Source of the DNA: Lottia gigantea
Taxonomy: Eukaryota > Mollusca > Gastropoda > Lottiidae
Length of the DNA stretch: 64,000 bases
Assembly: GCF_000327385.1 (NCBI RefSeq)
Contig: NW_008711113.1
Span: 338,915-402,914 of the forward strand
Direction of reading: 5' to 3'
The position numbers and the translations under genes were made by a program. The notes below the pieces were generated by a model. It was not told the DNA's origin, did not search any database, and saw nothing but the letters and a program-made list of their open reading frames with translations. Positions 10,756-20,019 of this stretch are shown here, one piece after another. Positions within the stretch are counted from its first letter, which is position 1, and each line of letters opens with the position of its first letter.

Positions 10756-11845
10756 CTTTTTTCCTAGATTTATTTTTTTTTTTCTTTTTCTTTTCGCCCT
10801 GATTTACAGGCGCTGATTCGCTACAAAAGCCAATGGCGCTGCCAGTAGAAAACCCCTGCTCTTTTGTTACAGATTCAGTATTCCAATCAGGTGCATATTT
10901 ATTCAAAGTTTGTCTTTCTATAACCAATTGATTTGTATATTTCACACGTCCTATCATATGTTGTGATACACGCCGATCAGAAATTTCAAATTGGACGTTT
11001 TGAATGGTAGGCAACACAATTGTTTTATCCATGACAGAAAGAACATCTTTTGCTCTTTGAGATGTATTTATCAATTTAACAACCGAAGATTCACTCTTCA
11101 GTTTGTCTAAAATGTCAGTTTTGAGTGTAGCAGGAGATTGCTTGATGTTATTGGTTTCGTCTTTGAGCTTTTTTTTACTTAAAATGACGTGATTTCTGAT
11201 TTCCGCTACAACAGCTTCTCCTTGTTGACGTATAGAAGCACAAATCTCTTCAACATGGTCTGTGACTTTCTTTATTTCCTTTTCAGATTGTACAGAAAGT
11301 TCCAACATTTTCTCATCCACTGTTTTTATCAATCCCTTATTTCGTTCATCCATAGCTTCTAATTTGCTTTTTATCTGCAACAATTCCTTTAAAAATCTCT
11401 GCCGCGTGTTATCTTCATCCAAATCTAACAGATTGTGTGTCTTATGTGTGGAGAAGCTACATTTGGAACAAGCTACAACCTTGCAGTCAACACAAAAGAA
11501 CTCAACCTCTTTCTTTGGGTGCTTTTCACAAAAATCTTTCTGGACCTCTTTAGAATTTCCAGGTAAATCTTCAGCAGCTAATTTTGTTTTTCTGGACCTT
11601 GATTTCTTAGCATATGATTCATTTTGTGAATTGATGTAAAAATTTGCACTAAATTCACCAACTCCACCAGGGGGAACTTTAACCTCTTTCCTACAAACTG
11701 GACAGTTGAATTTATCATTTTTAGATGTATTCCTGATAAAATCGTCCAAACATTTAAAACAGAAAGAATGATGACAACTGATGAGTCTGGGATTCTGGAA
11801 AATTTCTAAACAGATGCTACACGGATTTATGTTTCTAGCAGCCAT
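10667..11845 (-). CDS. TRIM-like RING/B-box/coiled-coil protein, C-terminal domain lost
   Basis: Predicted 392 residues from the ATG at 11845, chosen because it matches the paralogue's start and follows a splice acceptor (TTATTTCAG then GTAATTAAG), so an untranslated first exon is likely. Residues 9-12 to about 51 form a C3HC4 RING (CSIC, CHHSFCFKC, CPVC), as in ubiquitin ligases. A B-box 2 follows near 106-137 (CEKH, CVDC, CSKC, HKTH), then about 110 residues of Lys/Glu-rich coiled coil for oligomerisation. Similarity to the paralogue at 14432 is very high up to about residue 320. After that this copy runs into a Lys-rich stretch (GEKKKKKKNKSRKK), then an acidic, aromatic tail ending DYLYDYS, where the paralogue has a MATH-like domain; remnants of that domain lie just downstream out of frame. 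It may still encode a RING/B-box protein without a substrate-binding domain, or be a young pseudogene. The substrate cannot be inferred. Confidence 0.8.
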   Translation of the reverse strand: MAARNINPCSICLEIFQNPRLISCHHSFCFKCLDDFIRNTSKNDKFNCPVCRKEVKVPPGGVGEFSANFYINSQNESYAKKSRSRKTKLAAEDLPGNSKEVQKDFCEKHPKKEVEFFCVDCKVVACSKCSFSTHKTHNLLDLDEDNTRQRFLKELLQIKSKLEAMDERNKGLIKTVDEKMLELSVQSEKEIKKVTDHVEEICASIRQQGEAVVAEIRNHVILSKKKLKDETNNIKQSPATLKTDILDKLKSESSVVKLINTSQRAKDVLSVMDKTIVLPTIQNVQFEISDRRVSQHMIGRVKYTNQLVIERQTLNKYAPDWNTESVTKEQGFSTGSAIGFCSESAPVNQGEKKKKKKNKSRKKVDWTYLPEYDWWEDTDPIDTDLDYLYDYS

Positions 11846-11919
11846 CTTAATTACCTGAAATAAATAAATAAATAAATAAATAGTAGGCTCTATACGCATT
11901 AAAACTGAAAGTAAAAGAG

Positions 11920-12310
11920 GGGCATTCAGGGTCCAAAAACCAAAAATCTAAATTGTCCAAGATAGCTAATTATTGATTTTAACACACAGTATTCCCTGAA
12001 GTTCTAACATATCACGTCCACATTTAACATAATTAAAGTGTATCATTAAAATCAGTTAAAACTGTAGTCTGTATTGTGTTCATGAACAAATTTTGAGGCA
12101 AGTCAAGGGCAATAACTCAAATGCCGTTTATCAAAAATCGTCAAATTCGAACTTGACCACGATCTCGTTGTTATAGATGATTACACCAAATTTCATTTAA
12201 ATCGGGTGAAATCTGTAGTCTCTAAGGTGTTCACAAACAAATTGTTTTTACTCAGTCAAAGGCAATAACTCAAAAACTCATGATTTAGAGATCATTGTTT
12301 GTATTAACAC
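11920..12310 (+). repeat. Dispersed repeat, copy 1 of 2
   Basis: Shares AAAAATCTAAATTGTCCAAG, ACAAATTTTGAGGCAAGTCA, AGGGCAATAACTCAAATGCC and a following GATCTCGTTGTTATAGATGA with 15890-16180, in the same orientation on the two sides of the TRIM pair. The GTCAAGGGCAATAACTCAAA word occurs twice here (near 12105 and 12253). Its ends are unclear. Confidence 0.55.
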
Positions 12311-12691
12311 ATTAAAACTGAAAGTGAAAGTAGGATATTCATGCACTATGATAGATTACTCATTTTATTTCCTATTTTTAGAATTTATCATTATAAGGTT
12401 GTATTTAAGTTCTCTTGACTGTTGACGTTGTTTCCAGTAGTGAATCAATTATAGCCTAGACGTTTTATATGCCTTCTGAGAAAGTTTGAATACTTCGTAG
12501 AGATATAAAACTTTTAGCTTTTAGCCTACCTTTTCGTTGAGTTCACTTTAGTTTCTGTTAATTCCAAGGTCAAGGTCATCTAAGATAACTCTTGTATCAT
12601 AATATCGATTATTAACCACAACCATAGAGTTATATAATAAGAACTATTTTTTACTTTATGACCAGTTCTACCTACTAAAAGTCTACTGATG

Positions 12692-12861
12692 GCGTGAGCA
12701 CATGAACGGTCGGCGTTTTTTGTCGCCGACTAGAGTTTTGTCGAGAGTTTCACCGACCGACTGATCATCAATTGAAAGAAAAATGAATCTGATTGGATGA
12801 TGACGCTGTGTCTTGGCAAAAGAAAAATTAATCGACGACAAAGACTGTTCGTGTGCACGCA
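12692..12861. repeat. Small foldback element, 170 bp
   Basis: Left end GCGTGAGCACATGAACGGTC and right end GACTGTTCGTGTGCACGC (inverted) make terminal repeats of about 18-25 bp. The inner part GAGAGTTTCACCGACCG and TCCAATCAGATTCATTT recurs at 23.44-23.77 kb. Non-coding. Confidence 0.6.
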
Positions 12862-12879
12862 TCCGTAATGAGCCACAGG

Positions 12880-13445
12880 GGGGAGGGGGGGAGGGGGGGC
12901 AGGGGGCTAGTTTTTCGGGCAAGGCATTAAAAAAAAAAATTTTGAACGGCCCGATTTTATTTTTTTTTTTTTTGGAATTTAAAAATGAAATCATATCTTG
13001 GCCCGAATATCCTATACTATAACTGTATTTTTTTAAATTGATAATATTTCATAATTCATATTATTAAAGGATCGAAATCACTGCCCGAATGTCATTCGTA
13101 CGATTATATTTTACATATTTCAAAAATTGAAATCGCAGCCCGAAAGTAGAGTTTAGAACTTTTTTTTTACACAACCAAAAAAGGCAATTCGGGCACAGAT
13201 TTCGATTTTCGGGCAACTTCACATATCGCGTTTCAGAGAATTGACTCTCTAATTCTCTAAAAAAAAAAAATTTCTAGAGGTCCCCAGGCTTAAGAAAATC
13301 GTATTTCCAGGTTTCCAATCGGCGTCCTCGGCAGCAATAAAGATAGCAATAACTCAATAGAGAGCAGGGCTGTATTAATACGAACAATTCACAAAGTTTT
13401 CCGGATGGGGAGGGGGATACCTAAACTGCCCCTGGCTGGCTACGG
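12880..13445. repeat. G-rich/T-rich dispersed element, unclassified
   Basis: Starts with polypurine GGGGGAGGGGGGGAGGGG, contains repeated GCCCGAATATCC and TTTCGGGCAA words, and ends in CCTGGCTGGCTACGGGCCTG. Similar G-rich starts appear near 41.38 and 44.17 kb. Probably a decayed transposon with long A and T runs. No coding frame survives. Confidence 0.4.
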
Positions 13446-13904
13446 GCCTGGTGTGCGCCGACCTTTAATTAAGACAGGTTCATAGTTGAAAAATACTGTC
13501 GGCCTTGACCTTGCAATCTAGACTATAGACTCTTCAGTCAGTGTAAACAGGAACAGTTTTATATCTGTTAATATTAGTGAATATTGAGTATTCTAACTGT
13601 CTTAGAAGATATATAAATTGAATTTGATTACTTAATTACTCGGAACAATATTGGTACAGTGGCAAATTCTTAAAAGAGAAAATAAAATGAACAATTTAGT
13701 AGGCTTTTACGTGTTAAAGTCGATCGAAGTTCTACTTTCACTTTCAGCTGTTATGGTTTTGTGCATAATATTGAACCGTGGGTAAAGGTAAATGCTTTTA
13801 TACGTGTTTCCCTGAGGACGACTGTATGTATGTATGTTTGGTCCCCCTGAGATCTTTCAACCAATTTCATTAATCCAACAGAAGACCAAAGCCCTATTGC
13901 AACT

Positions 13905-14400
13905 TGTTGATTCATCATTGATTATTAGATTGGTGTATTGTTGATTGCTTTCTTTTTGATTGCTTGATTTGTTGATTCATCATTGATTGATTGATATGTT
14001 GATTGCTTTCTTTATGATTGGTTTATTTGTTGATTCATCATTAATTGATTGATTTGTTTATTGTTGATTTATTTCTTTTTGATTTATTGATGTGTTGATT
14101 CATCATTGATTGATTGATATGTTGATTGCTGATTGCTTTCTTTATGATTGGTTTATTTGTTGATTCATCATTAATAGATTGATTTGTTTATTGTTGATTT
14201 ATTTCTTTTTGATTTATTGATGTGTTGATTCATCATTGATTGATTGATATGTTGAAGGGTTTCTTTTTGATTGCTTGATTCATCATTGATTGATTTGTTT
14301 ATTGTTGATTTGTTTCTTTTTGATTGATTGATTTGTTAATTCATCATTGATTGATTGATTTGTTTATTGTTGATTGATTCTTTTGATTTATTGATTTAAT
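13905..14400 (+). repeat. GATT-rich tandem array in the TRIM 5' region
   Basis: Three to four copies of an approximately 120-bp unit made of TTGATTCATCATTGATTGAT, ATGTTGATTGCTTTCTTTAT and GATTTATTTCTTTTTGATT. It abuts the acceptor of the presumed 5'UTR intron of the TRIM gene at 14432, so it forms the T-rich end of that intron. The other TRIM gene instead has a short (AAAT)n run, read TTTA in its own sense, at this place. Confidence 0.8.
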
Positions 14401-14431
14401 TAATATTTTGTTTATATTTCAGGTAATTAAG

Positions 14432-15730
14432 ATGGCTGCTGGAAACATAAATCCGTTAGAATGTAGCATCTGTTTAGAAAATTTCCAGAATCCCAGACTC
14501 ATCAGTTGTCATCATTCTTTCTGTTTTAAATGTTTGGACGATTTTATCAGGAATACATCTAAAAATAATAAATTCAACTGTCCAGTTTGTAGGAAAGAGG
14601 TTAAAGTTCCCCCTGGTGGAGTTGGTGAATTTAGTGCAAATTTTTACATCAATTCACAAAATGAATCATATGCTAAGAAATCAAGGTCCAGAAAAACAAA
14701 ATTAGCTGCTGAAGATTTACCTGGAAATTCTAAAGAGGTCCAGAAAGATTTTTGTGAAAAGCACCCAAAGAAAGAGGTTGAGTTCTTTTGTGTTTACTGC
14801 AAGGTTGTAGCTTGTTCCAAATGCAGTGTCTCCACACATAAGACACACAATCTGTTAGATTTAGACGAAGATGCCACCCAACAGATATTTTTAAAGGAAT
14901 TGTCGCAGATAAAAAGCAAATTAGAAACTATGGATGAACGAAAAAAGGGATTGATAAAAACAGCGAATGAGAAAATGATGGAACTTTCTGAACAATCTGG
15001 AAAGGAAATAAAGAAAATCACAGACCATGTTGAAGAGATTTGTGCTTCAATACGTCAACAAGGAGAAGCTGTTGTAGCGGAAATCAGAAATCACGTCAGT
15101 TTAGGTAAAAAAAAGCTCAAAGACGAAACCAATAAAATTAAGCTGTGTCCTTCCACACTCAAAACTGACATCCAAAACATCCAAAATGAATCTTCAGTTG
15201 TAGATTTGATAAAAACAACTCAGAGAGCCAAAGATGTTCTTTCTGTCATGGATAAAACGGTTGTGTTGCCTATCATTAAAAACGTCCAATTTGAAATTTC
15301 TGATCGGTGTGTATCACAGCAAATGATAGGACGTGTGAAATATATAAATCAATTGGTTATAGAAAGACTAAATTTGAAGATTTTTGGACCTGATCTGAAA
15401 ACAGAATCTGTTACATTACAGACTCAATATACTTTTCAAAACTTTTGTTGGAGCTTATCAATTCGTAAGCTTTATTCAACCTTAAGGTTTTATCTAGTTC
15501 GAAATGATATTTTCAACGAAGTGCCTGGCGTGCAATCCATTCGCGATGACACAATTCCAAACTACACCATCACGTTACTGAATTTTAATGACCCATCACA
15601 ATCCATTCCAATAAGTCTGAATGAAGGGAAAGTGTCCGGATGGAAATTTCTCAACTGGGACAGTTTCATTGATCCCTTGAATGGTTTCATTGATGAAAAC
15701 CGAGATTTTCATGTAAAAATAACATTTTAG
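14432..15730 (+). CDS. TRIM-like E3 ligase: RING, B-box, coiled coil, MATH-like domain
   Basis: Predicted 432 residues in one coding exon. The ATG at 14432 follows an acceptor (TATATTTCAG then GTAATTAAG) shared with the paralogue. RING C3HC4 ligands: C11, C14, C26, H28, C31, C34, C50, C53. B-box 2 ligands: C108, H111, C120, C123, C128, C131, H136, H139. Coiled coil about 144-250. The last 100 residues (about 333-432) look like a MATH/TRAF fold: aromatic FQNFCWSLSIRK, a YTITLLNF strand, then GWKFLNWDSFIDPLNGFIDE and a closing HVKITF strand. RING, B-box, coiled coil and MATH is the order known from TRIM37; such proteins ubiquitinate targets bound through the C-terminal domain, in cytosol or nucleus. 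It diverges from a near-identical minus-strand copy about 2.6 kb away whose MATH part is broken. MATH is assigned by eye. I see no sign that it is itself damaged. Confidence 0.87.
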   Translation: MAAGNINPLECSICLENFQNPRLISCHHSFCFKCLDDFIRNTSKNNKFNCPVCRKEVKVPPGGVGEFSANFYINSQNESYAKKSRSRKTKLAAEDLPGNSKEVQKDFCEKHPKKEVEFFCVYCKVVACSKCSVSTHKTHNLLDLDEDATQQIFLKELSQIKSKLETMDERKKGLIKTANEKMMELSEQSGKEIKKITDHVEEICASIRQQGEAVVAEIRNHVSLGKKKLKDETNKIKLCPSTLKTDIQNIQNESSVVDLIKTTQRAKDVLSVMDKTVVLPIIKNVQFEISDRCVSQQMIGRVKYINQLVIERLNLKIFGPDLKTESVTLQTQYTFQNFCWSLSIRKLYSTLRFYLVRNDIFNEVPGVQSIRDDTIPNYTITLLNFNDPSQSIPISLNEGKVSGWKFLNWDSFIDPLNGFIDENRDFHVKITF

Positions 15731-15889
15731 TCAATTAAAATTTAACATTTTATCTTCAAAGTTTCTATATATATATTAATTTATAACTTTATAACTGTCA
15801 TATTTTTGGTAATGTAGTTGATAGGAGTGGTTAATATAAAAAGTCAACAACTGGTTGTCTAGCAAGATACACCCCCTTTCCTCATACAT

Positions 15890-16180
15890 TTTCAGTATAT
15901 CAAGGGCAGTCACCTATCTGTGTCAAATCATACCAAAAATCTAATTTGTGCAAGATACTGTTGATTTAAAACACACATTATTTAATAAAATTCTGACATA
16001 AACTGTCACCTCTATCGCATTAACAAGCCAACAAATTTTGAGGCATTTCTACTAAGTCAAGGGCAATAAGTCAAATTCCGTTGATCGAAAAATCGTCAAA
16101 TTCAATCTTGACTAAGATCTCATCATTATAAATGATCATACCAAAAACACTTTGTATGGAATGAGAGATATCGTCTAGTA
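15890..16180 (+). repeat. Dispersed repeat, copy 2 of 2
   Basis: Matches 11920-12310 through AAAAATCTAATTTGTGCAAG, ACAAATTTTGAGGCATTTCT, CAAGGGCAATAAGTCAAATT and GATCTCATCATTATAAATGA. Same orientation as copy 1, although the TRIM genes between them are inverted, so it is not part of the inverted gene duplication. Confidence 0.55.
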
Positions 16181-16642
16181 TCGATACATGACCTAGCCAT
16201 ACGATAATATGCTTAGCGTGGCATGTCATATCTGGGCATGGTGCCACGCCCAACCCCCACCCTGGGTTAGCAAAAATTAAAAATATATACTTCTTTCACT
16301 GCGAAAATTGCGTTAGATGCATTTTCCTAGAGCTGCCTTAACGTTCTATAACTGTCTTAAGCAGTGAAGTGATTTGACCTCCTCAATTGAAGAGTTGAAT
16401 GAAACACAAACTTCAATTGAAATTGCTTAATGTCCTCAAGCGTTGTGCACAATTGAATAGGGTCACAAGGGAAATAGAATTGATAAACAGTAATTTACTA
16501 ATATTGAACTATTCTACAGGTCCATACTGAGTGTCAATTATTGGAATAAATATATTCAATCAAAGATATTCTCAGTGTATTCAATGCTAAATTAATTATC
16601 TTAAATCAGCCACTTCAATTCCTAACCAATTGTTACATCAAG

Positions 16643-17014
16643 TTAAGGCAGCTTAACTATCCAACGTTCTTTGAGCTTGGTTTATGTTTTTTGATTGGTG
16701 TTCAAGCGGGTATAAAAGTTAAGTCAGCTTTGACATTTATTTCGGGAAATTTCAGAGGTCATAATATATTACCCATGAGCATTATGACAATAATAATAAT
16801 GGTGGAGATTTGTTCAGAGGAACGCGTACAAGCTTGGTAGCCAGTTTCGTTCAGACGGTCAATCTAAACTGACTTAACTATTCAATCCTGGTTTTAACCC
16901 ACCTCCAAAGTAAGTCAAAGTAAAGGTAGCAGCTAAGCTTTTGGTTAACCGGTTGCATTCAGGCGGCTAATAAAAACCGTGCTCGAAGAACGGTTAATAG
17001 TTAAGCTACCTTAA
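16643..17014. repeat. MITE family P5, TTAA-bounded, 372 bp
   Basis: The left end TTAAGGCAGCTTAACTAT, then GTTCTTTGAGCTTGG, is mirrored at the right end by CCGTGCTCGAAGAAC and ATAGTTAAGCTACCTTAA, giving terminal inverted repeats of about 40 bp. The right TTAA is shared with the P3 element that starts at 17011. A second P5-like end (GCTGCCTTAA) lies at 16332-16341. Confidence 0.75.
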
Positions 17015-17356
17015 AGATGGGTTCCCTTATTTTAATTTATGAAAATAAAATTCTATTACTTATATGAATAGAAAGTAGAGGTGTTCTAATGACTTGGAAA
17101 AATACCAGTTTGTCTCACATGTCTATAATTAATTCATAATTAGCTAAATTAGAAGAGAATTACCAGCAGAATTCCAATGAGTGACAGTGTATATCCTGAC
17201 TGTACATTCATTGACATTTATGATTGGTTAAACCCTTTATCATATGCAATAAGAACATAATGATATGATTTAGAATACATGATAATTCATTAGAAACACC
17301 AATTAATCTAACAGTTTGCTTAATTTGACACTAAAAAATAAGGAAACCTATCTTTA
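17011..17356. repeat. MITE family P3, second copy
   Basis: TTAAAGATGGGTTCCCTTAT at the left, GGAAACCTATCTTTAA at the right; internal order as in 9709-10054. It directly abuts P5, sharing its terminal TTAA. Confidence 0.83.
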
Positions 17357-17463
17357 ACTTTAGTCATCTGAACTCACTATAAGTTCGTTCTAGTTTGATG
17401 TTCATGGTGCCATTGCACTCATGCAAAAGTTGTCATAATTTATCTTAACGAATCAAAACACTT

Positions 17464-17775
17464 TTAAAGGTACAAGTCCATCATTCGTTTGACTAATCGT
17501 ACCTTAGTCTCAGAAATTGAAATTGTTTAGCTAATCAGTAATAGTGTTCACAGCTCACTGTCAAAATCTGAGCCTTCAAATCCATGTGTGTCCAGAATTA
17601 TCTGCATTTGAAATTTAAAATGATAGCTTATTATCTCTTGCCATATATAGAAAACATATATATAGAAATAGACAGTAAAATTTTAAGATTTTGGTATTTT
17701 TGAAGACATTCGTGCCATTCTAGTTTTATCCAAGACCAAAATCAACCCTAGAAATTGGCAAAGCATGGCCTTTAA
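17464..17775. repeat. MITE family P2 copy, diverged
   Basis: TTAAAGGTACAAGTCCATCA at the left and TTGGCAAAGCATGGCCTTTA A at the right. The inner words CAAATCCATGTGTGTCCAG and ATATATAGAAA agree with the copy at 2.3 kb. Ends are diverged but TTAA is kept. Confidence 0.72.
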
Positions 17776-17829
17776 AAGTATGCTATGAATAAGATTATTA
17801 ATGAATACCCCACATTTCTTCATTAATAG

Positions 17830-18180
17830 TCACGACATTTGATTGGTTAATATTTTCATGATCCAGAGCAGGTGCTCCATAAATTTTGTCAGATCATGAA
17901 TTACAGAAAAAAATATCTAACCAAAAGTTTGATGTGCACTTTAACAAAATTATGAGAAAATGTGACCTCTCAAAAATCAAAACTTAAAATTTGGGAAGTT
18001 CATAATTCAGAATTAAAAATTATTTAAAAAAAATATTGACTAAAAATGAAAACTCCAATCTAAGTCATTATTGAACAGAGCATTTGATTGGTTAATATTT
18101 TCATGACCCAGAGCAGGAGTTATATAATTTTGTCAGATCATGGACGGCAAGTGAAGACCACCACAGAAAAAATACGCAAC
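17830..18180 (+). repeat. Repeat with two tandem copies about 240 bp apart
   Basis: CATTTGATTGGTTAATATTT, then TCATGATCCAGAGCAGG and AATTTTGTCAGATCATG, occurs at about 17838 and again at 18080. A third, solitary relative lies near 56440-56540 (CATTTGATTGGTTGAATTTC, then ATTTCGTCAGATCATTG). A TE fragment of unknown class. Confidence 0.6.
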
Positions 18181-18589
18181 GAAAAAAAATATCATACATA
18201 TTACTGTTTGAAATTCAATATAGAAAAAAATAATAATATACTAAAAATATGTTTCGATAAAAAAATCCCCATTTCAAATTTTGAAAAAAAAAAAATGGAA
18301 AGAAAAATCTGAAGAAAAAAAAAACTGAAGAGGCTGGGGCTCACATGGCTCCTGCATCATGTCTGTTTTTTTTATATACATAATTTTAAGTTTAACAAAA
18401 GGCAGGTAATCAGTGCTGACTTGTAACATAATAGAGCAAAATTATTGCTGTTAAACTCAATTTATGTCAGAATTTGTGGTGGACGAATACCAACAATCAA
18501 AGTCCTAATATAGCATACCCACTGCTTGTAAACAGATGTTTCCTTTTAGAATTTGGATAACTAAATTGAGTTTTATGGGTCCTCGATTG

Positions 18590-19040
18590 GACATGCAGTG
18601 TGAAATGAGGGGAATTTTCTCAGCCCAGCAGCATCTTTTAACGTTAGGAATCTCTAACGTGCACAGCCCGTGCATGCAGAGCCCTTTTAAGTTGTGATTG
18701 CTATACTGAGTTTTATGGTCCTACTTTCTGTTCATGATTTGGCTAATGAAGATATGCGTTACCATGCAGTGTGCAATAAGGGAAATTTTGACATGATAGC
18801 AGCATTAGACTACTCTTTTCAATTCCTAACTGTAAAGGGATCTTAAACATGCATGGCATGTAGCAAAGAGGAGCCTTTTAAACTTCAGATTACTAAAACC
18901 ACTTTTACGGACCTACTATTCTGTCCCTGATTAAACTTATTAAATCAACACAACACAATGCAGTGCTCAATAGGGGAAATTTTGCCAGGACAGCAGCGTT
19001 AGCCTGCTCTTTTTTCGATTTCCAAATCGTGTCAGCACTA
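18590..19040 (-). repeat. SINE family S1, three body fragments
   Basis: Fragments near 18590-18690, 18765-18885 and 18955-19025 each carry a version of CATGCAGTGTGAAATGAGGG, GGAAATTTTGCCAGGACAGC and CTAACGTGCACAGCC. That is the S1 body in reverse, without heads or tails, so the block was probably multiplied after insertion. Confidence 0.6.
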
Positions 19041-19365
19041 ATATAGACAAAATAATCTTACCAAGAAAGGGAAGAGGAGTTGTTTACAACATATTATATT
19101 CCTGGAAAATGTGACTTTAAGTAGAAATAGAATTGAAAAAAAAAAACAGATTATGACATGTGATTTAATTGACCCCATTTCAAAATGGTGTAAAACGTCT
19201 GCAATATTTTCACTTCCTGATTAAAAATGTACATCTCTATATTTATTGCAGTCTACTACCAGCTGCTCACATGAGATGCTTTTTTTTTCTTTAATTTTTG
19301 TGTTCAGATTTTTCAACTAAAGAAAGAAAGAAGCAAACAACTATTTTTTACAAAATCTTCATGAG

Positions 19366-19995
19366 CATCCTTTCTACTAACTGGTCTGTGGTCAAACCTC
19401 TTGGCGTTGATCTTTCCAGAATTATCTGCACCCTTTCACAGTTTGGTCAACTGTAATATTAATGAACTATGTAATAAAGATAACAACAGCTATGATCCCT
19501 TCTACCAGCTGGTCCTTGGTCAAACCTCTTGGCATTGATCTTTCCAGAATTATCCCTACCCATTTACTGCATGGTCAACTCAGGTTCACTATGATTCCTT
19601 CTACCAGCTAGTCCTTGGCCAAATATCCTGGCATTGATCTTTCCCACAATTATTTGTACCCGTTTACTGCATGGTCAACTCAGGTTCACTATGATTCCTT
19701 CTACCAGCTGGTCCTTGGTCAAACCTCTTGGCATTAATCTTTCCAGTCCTGACCCATTTACAGTTGGGTCAACTCAGATTCACAATGATCCCTTCTACCA
19801 GCTGGTCCTTGACCAAACCTCTTGGCATTAATCTTTCCAGAATTATCCCTACCCATTTACAGTTGGGTCAACTCAGGTTCACAATGATCCCTTTTACCAG
19901 CCAGTCCTTGACCAAACCTCTTGGCATTGATCTTTTGGGAATTATTTGTACCAATTTACGGCTTGGTCAGCTCACGTTCACGTTGAGATCTCAAC
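19366..19995 (-). repeat. Tandem array made from SINE S2 body
   Basis: Six copies, period about 95-125 bp, of TCTACCAGCTGGTCCTTGGT, then CAAACCTCTTGGCATTGATC, TTTCCAGAATTATCCCTACC and ATTTACAGTTGGGTCAACTC. Each is the reverse of the S2 body seen singly at 37.1, 51.0 and 61.0 kb. A SINE segment has become a small satellite. Two plus-strand frames of 65 and 96 residues are by-products. Confidence 0.82.
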
Positions 19996-20019
19996 AGAAA
20001 GACCAAGAGAAATGTTAAT

